A stretch of DNA of 15,523 nucleotides from Bacteroidales bacterium UBA3824 (GTDB lineage: Bacteria > Bacteroidota > Bacteroidia > Bacteroidales > UBA3824). Shown piece by piece: positions 14,658-15,523 of the stretch. The notes beneath the pieces were generated by a model. The model did no database searches, had not been told where the DNA came from, and saw nothing but the letters and a program-made list of their open reading frames with translations. The stretch spans positions 3,115 to 18,637 of the forward strand of contig DGIK01000026.1 in assembly GCA_002393195.1 (NCBI GenBank). Direction: 5' to 3'. The position numbers and the translations under genes were made by a program. Position 1 is the first letter of the stretch; every line of letters begins with the position of its first letter.

Positions 14658-14666
14658 TATATTTGC
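14658..14666 (+). promoter_or_regulatory. Candidate -7 box of the recQ-like gene
   Basis: TATATTTGC matches the TAnnTTTG consensus exactly, ending 20 bases before the ATG at 14687. No correctly spaced TTG is visible upstream. With the opposing promoter at 14605-14632, the 106-base divergent spacer holds both promoters and little else. Confidence 0.5.
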
Positions 14667-14686
14667 CTATCCAAAACAGATGTGCT

Positions 14687-15523
14687 ATGAGCATTTACAG
14701 CGACATATTAAAGAAGTATTGGGGCTACGACGGCTTTCGTCCGTTGCAGGAGGACATCATACGCTCCGTCGCCGACCGCAACGAGGACACCCTCGGACTC
14801 CTGCCCACCGGCGGCGGCAAGAGCATCATTTTCCAAGTGCCCGCGCTCGCCAAGGATGGCACGTGCATAGTGATAACGCCTCTCATCGCGCTTATGAAAG
14901 ACCAGGTGGAAAACCTTCGCCGCCGCAATATCAAGGCTGCTGCGGTGTATTCGGGTATGACTTCGGTGGAGATTCAATCGGCGTTTGATTCCTGCATATT
15001 TGGCGACACCAAATTCCTGTATATGTCGCCGGAAAGGCTTTCTACGGAGATGTTTGTAGAAAAACTCAAGCAGATGAACGTGAGCATCCTCGCCATCGAC
15101 GAGGCTCATTGCATCTCGCAATGGGGCTACGACTTTCGTCCACCCTATCTCGAAATCGCCCGCATCCGCATCTACCACAACAACGTCCCCGTCATAGCCC
15201 TCACCGCCACAGCCACCCCCCGAGTGGTGACCGACATCCAACATCAACTGCTATTCCGTCCCGGCCATAAACTCTACCAATCCAGTTTCGGCCGTCCCAA
15301 CCTTGCCTACATGGTCTTCCGCGAAGGAGACAAAGAAGGCCGCTTGCTGCGGATAGCGCACCACGCCGGCGGCAGCGGCATCGTGTATGTACGCAACCGC
15401 CGTCGCACAGGACAGGTAGCACAGTTCCTTGTGGCCAACGGCATCACCGCCACCTACTATCACGCCGGTCTCAGTGCCAAGGAACGCGACATTGCACAGC
15501 TGCGCTGGATAAAAGGAGAGACA
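14687..15523 (+). CDS. RecQ-family ATP-dependent DNA helicase, 3'-truncated by the window edge
   Basis: The first 279 residues of a RecQ-type 3'-5' DNA helicase, open to the window end. Motifs in order: motif 0 FRPLQ (17-21); Walker A LLPTGGGKS (38-46, Lys45); Ia TPLIALMKDQV; the DEAH box IDEAHCISQWGYDFRPPY (Asp138-His141) with the RecQ aromatic-rich loop; motif III LTATATPRV; motif IV GIVYVRNRR; and the YYHAGLSAKERD segment of the second RecA domain. The rest of the second RecA domain and any zinc-binding/RQC and HRDC domains lie beyond the window, so whether this is the main RecQ or one of the shorter paralogues common in this phylum cannot be decided. ATG 14687 gives the usual short N-terminus before motif 0. 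It is divergent from the chaperone operon and unlinked to it in function. Confidence 0.93.
   Translation, partial: MSIYSDILKKYWGYDGFRPLQEDIIRSVADRNEDTLGLLPTGGGKSIIFQVPALAKDGTCIVITPLIALMKDQVENLRRRNIKAAAVYSGMTSVEIQSAFDSCIFGDTKFLYMSPERLSTEMFVEKLKQMNVSILAIDEAHCISQWGYDFRPPYLEIARIRIYHNNVPVIALTATATPRVVTDIQHQLLFRPGHKLYQSSFGRPNLAYMVFREGDKEGRLLRIAHHAGGSGIVYVRNRRRTGQVAQFLVANGITATYYHAGLSAKERDIAQLRWIKGET

Overview
The window looks like a chromosomal segment of a Bacteroidota, most likely order Bacteroidales. The supporting signs are: lipoproteins with acidic residues just after the lipid-anchored cysteine; start codons preceded by A/T-rich leaders rather than clear Shine-Dalgarno sites; several TAnnTTTG-type -7 boxes; a small acidic DUF2795-like protein typical of the group; and a chaperone/MoxR gene order I associate with Bacteroidales. 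Genes are near 50% G+C by eye, while the spacers are very A/T-rich. No tRNA, rRNA, CRISPR array, transposase or phage module was seen. The longest stretch without a gene is 258 bases (9148-9405).

Layout, left to right. (1) 1-1844, plus strand: a 5'-truncated Rnl2-type RNA ligase, an Lrp/AsnC regulator and a YjbQ-family protein, separated by 6 and 2 bases, so almost certainly one transcript. (2) 1837-1980: two different short tandem repeats (9-bp and 7-bp units) fill most of the spacer before a nitroreductase (1987-2736). That gene converges on, and overlaps by 8 bases, a small lipoprotein gene on the minus strand (2729-3205). (3) 3404-6297, plus strand: two tandem paralogous serpins, both predicted surface lipoproteins, with conserved bodies but different reactive-centre loops, closed by a good intrinsic terminator. 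(4) 6495-8855, plus strand: a 786-residue exported protein with a C-terminal TlpA/thioredoxin-like domain. A bidirectional terminator separates it from the convergent DUF2795-like gene (8926-9147, minus).

(5) 9406-14580, minus strand: a four-gene operon read right to left. It encodes a large SurA/PpiD-like periplasmic prolyl isomerase, a lipoprotein with a degenerate parvulin fold, a two-parvulin SurA homologue and a MoxR-type AAA+ ATPase. The first three probably escort outer-membrane and secreted proteins through the periplasm; the MoxR ATPase is cytoplasmic, so its link to them is unknown. (6) 14687-15523, plus strand: the helicase core of a RecQ-family helicase, divergent from the chaperone operon and cut by the window end.

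Much of the window serves the cell envelope: secretion chaperones, a redox protein and surface protease inhibitors. The less ordinary items are the bacterial Rnl2-type RNA ligase in an operon with a regulator and YjbQ, and the serpin pair with diverged bait loops. I see no clearly new multi-gene system; these two are the best candidates for a closer look.
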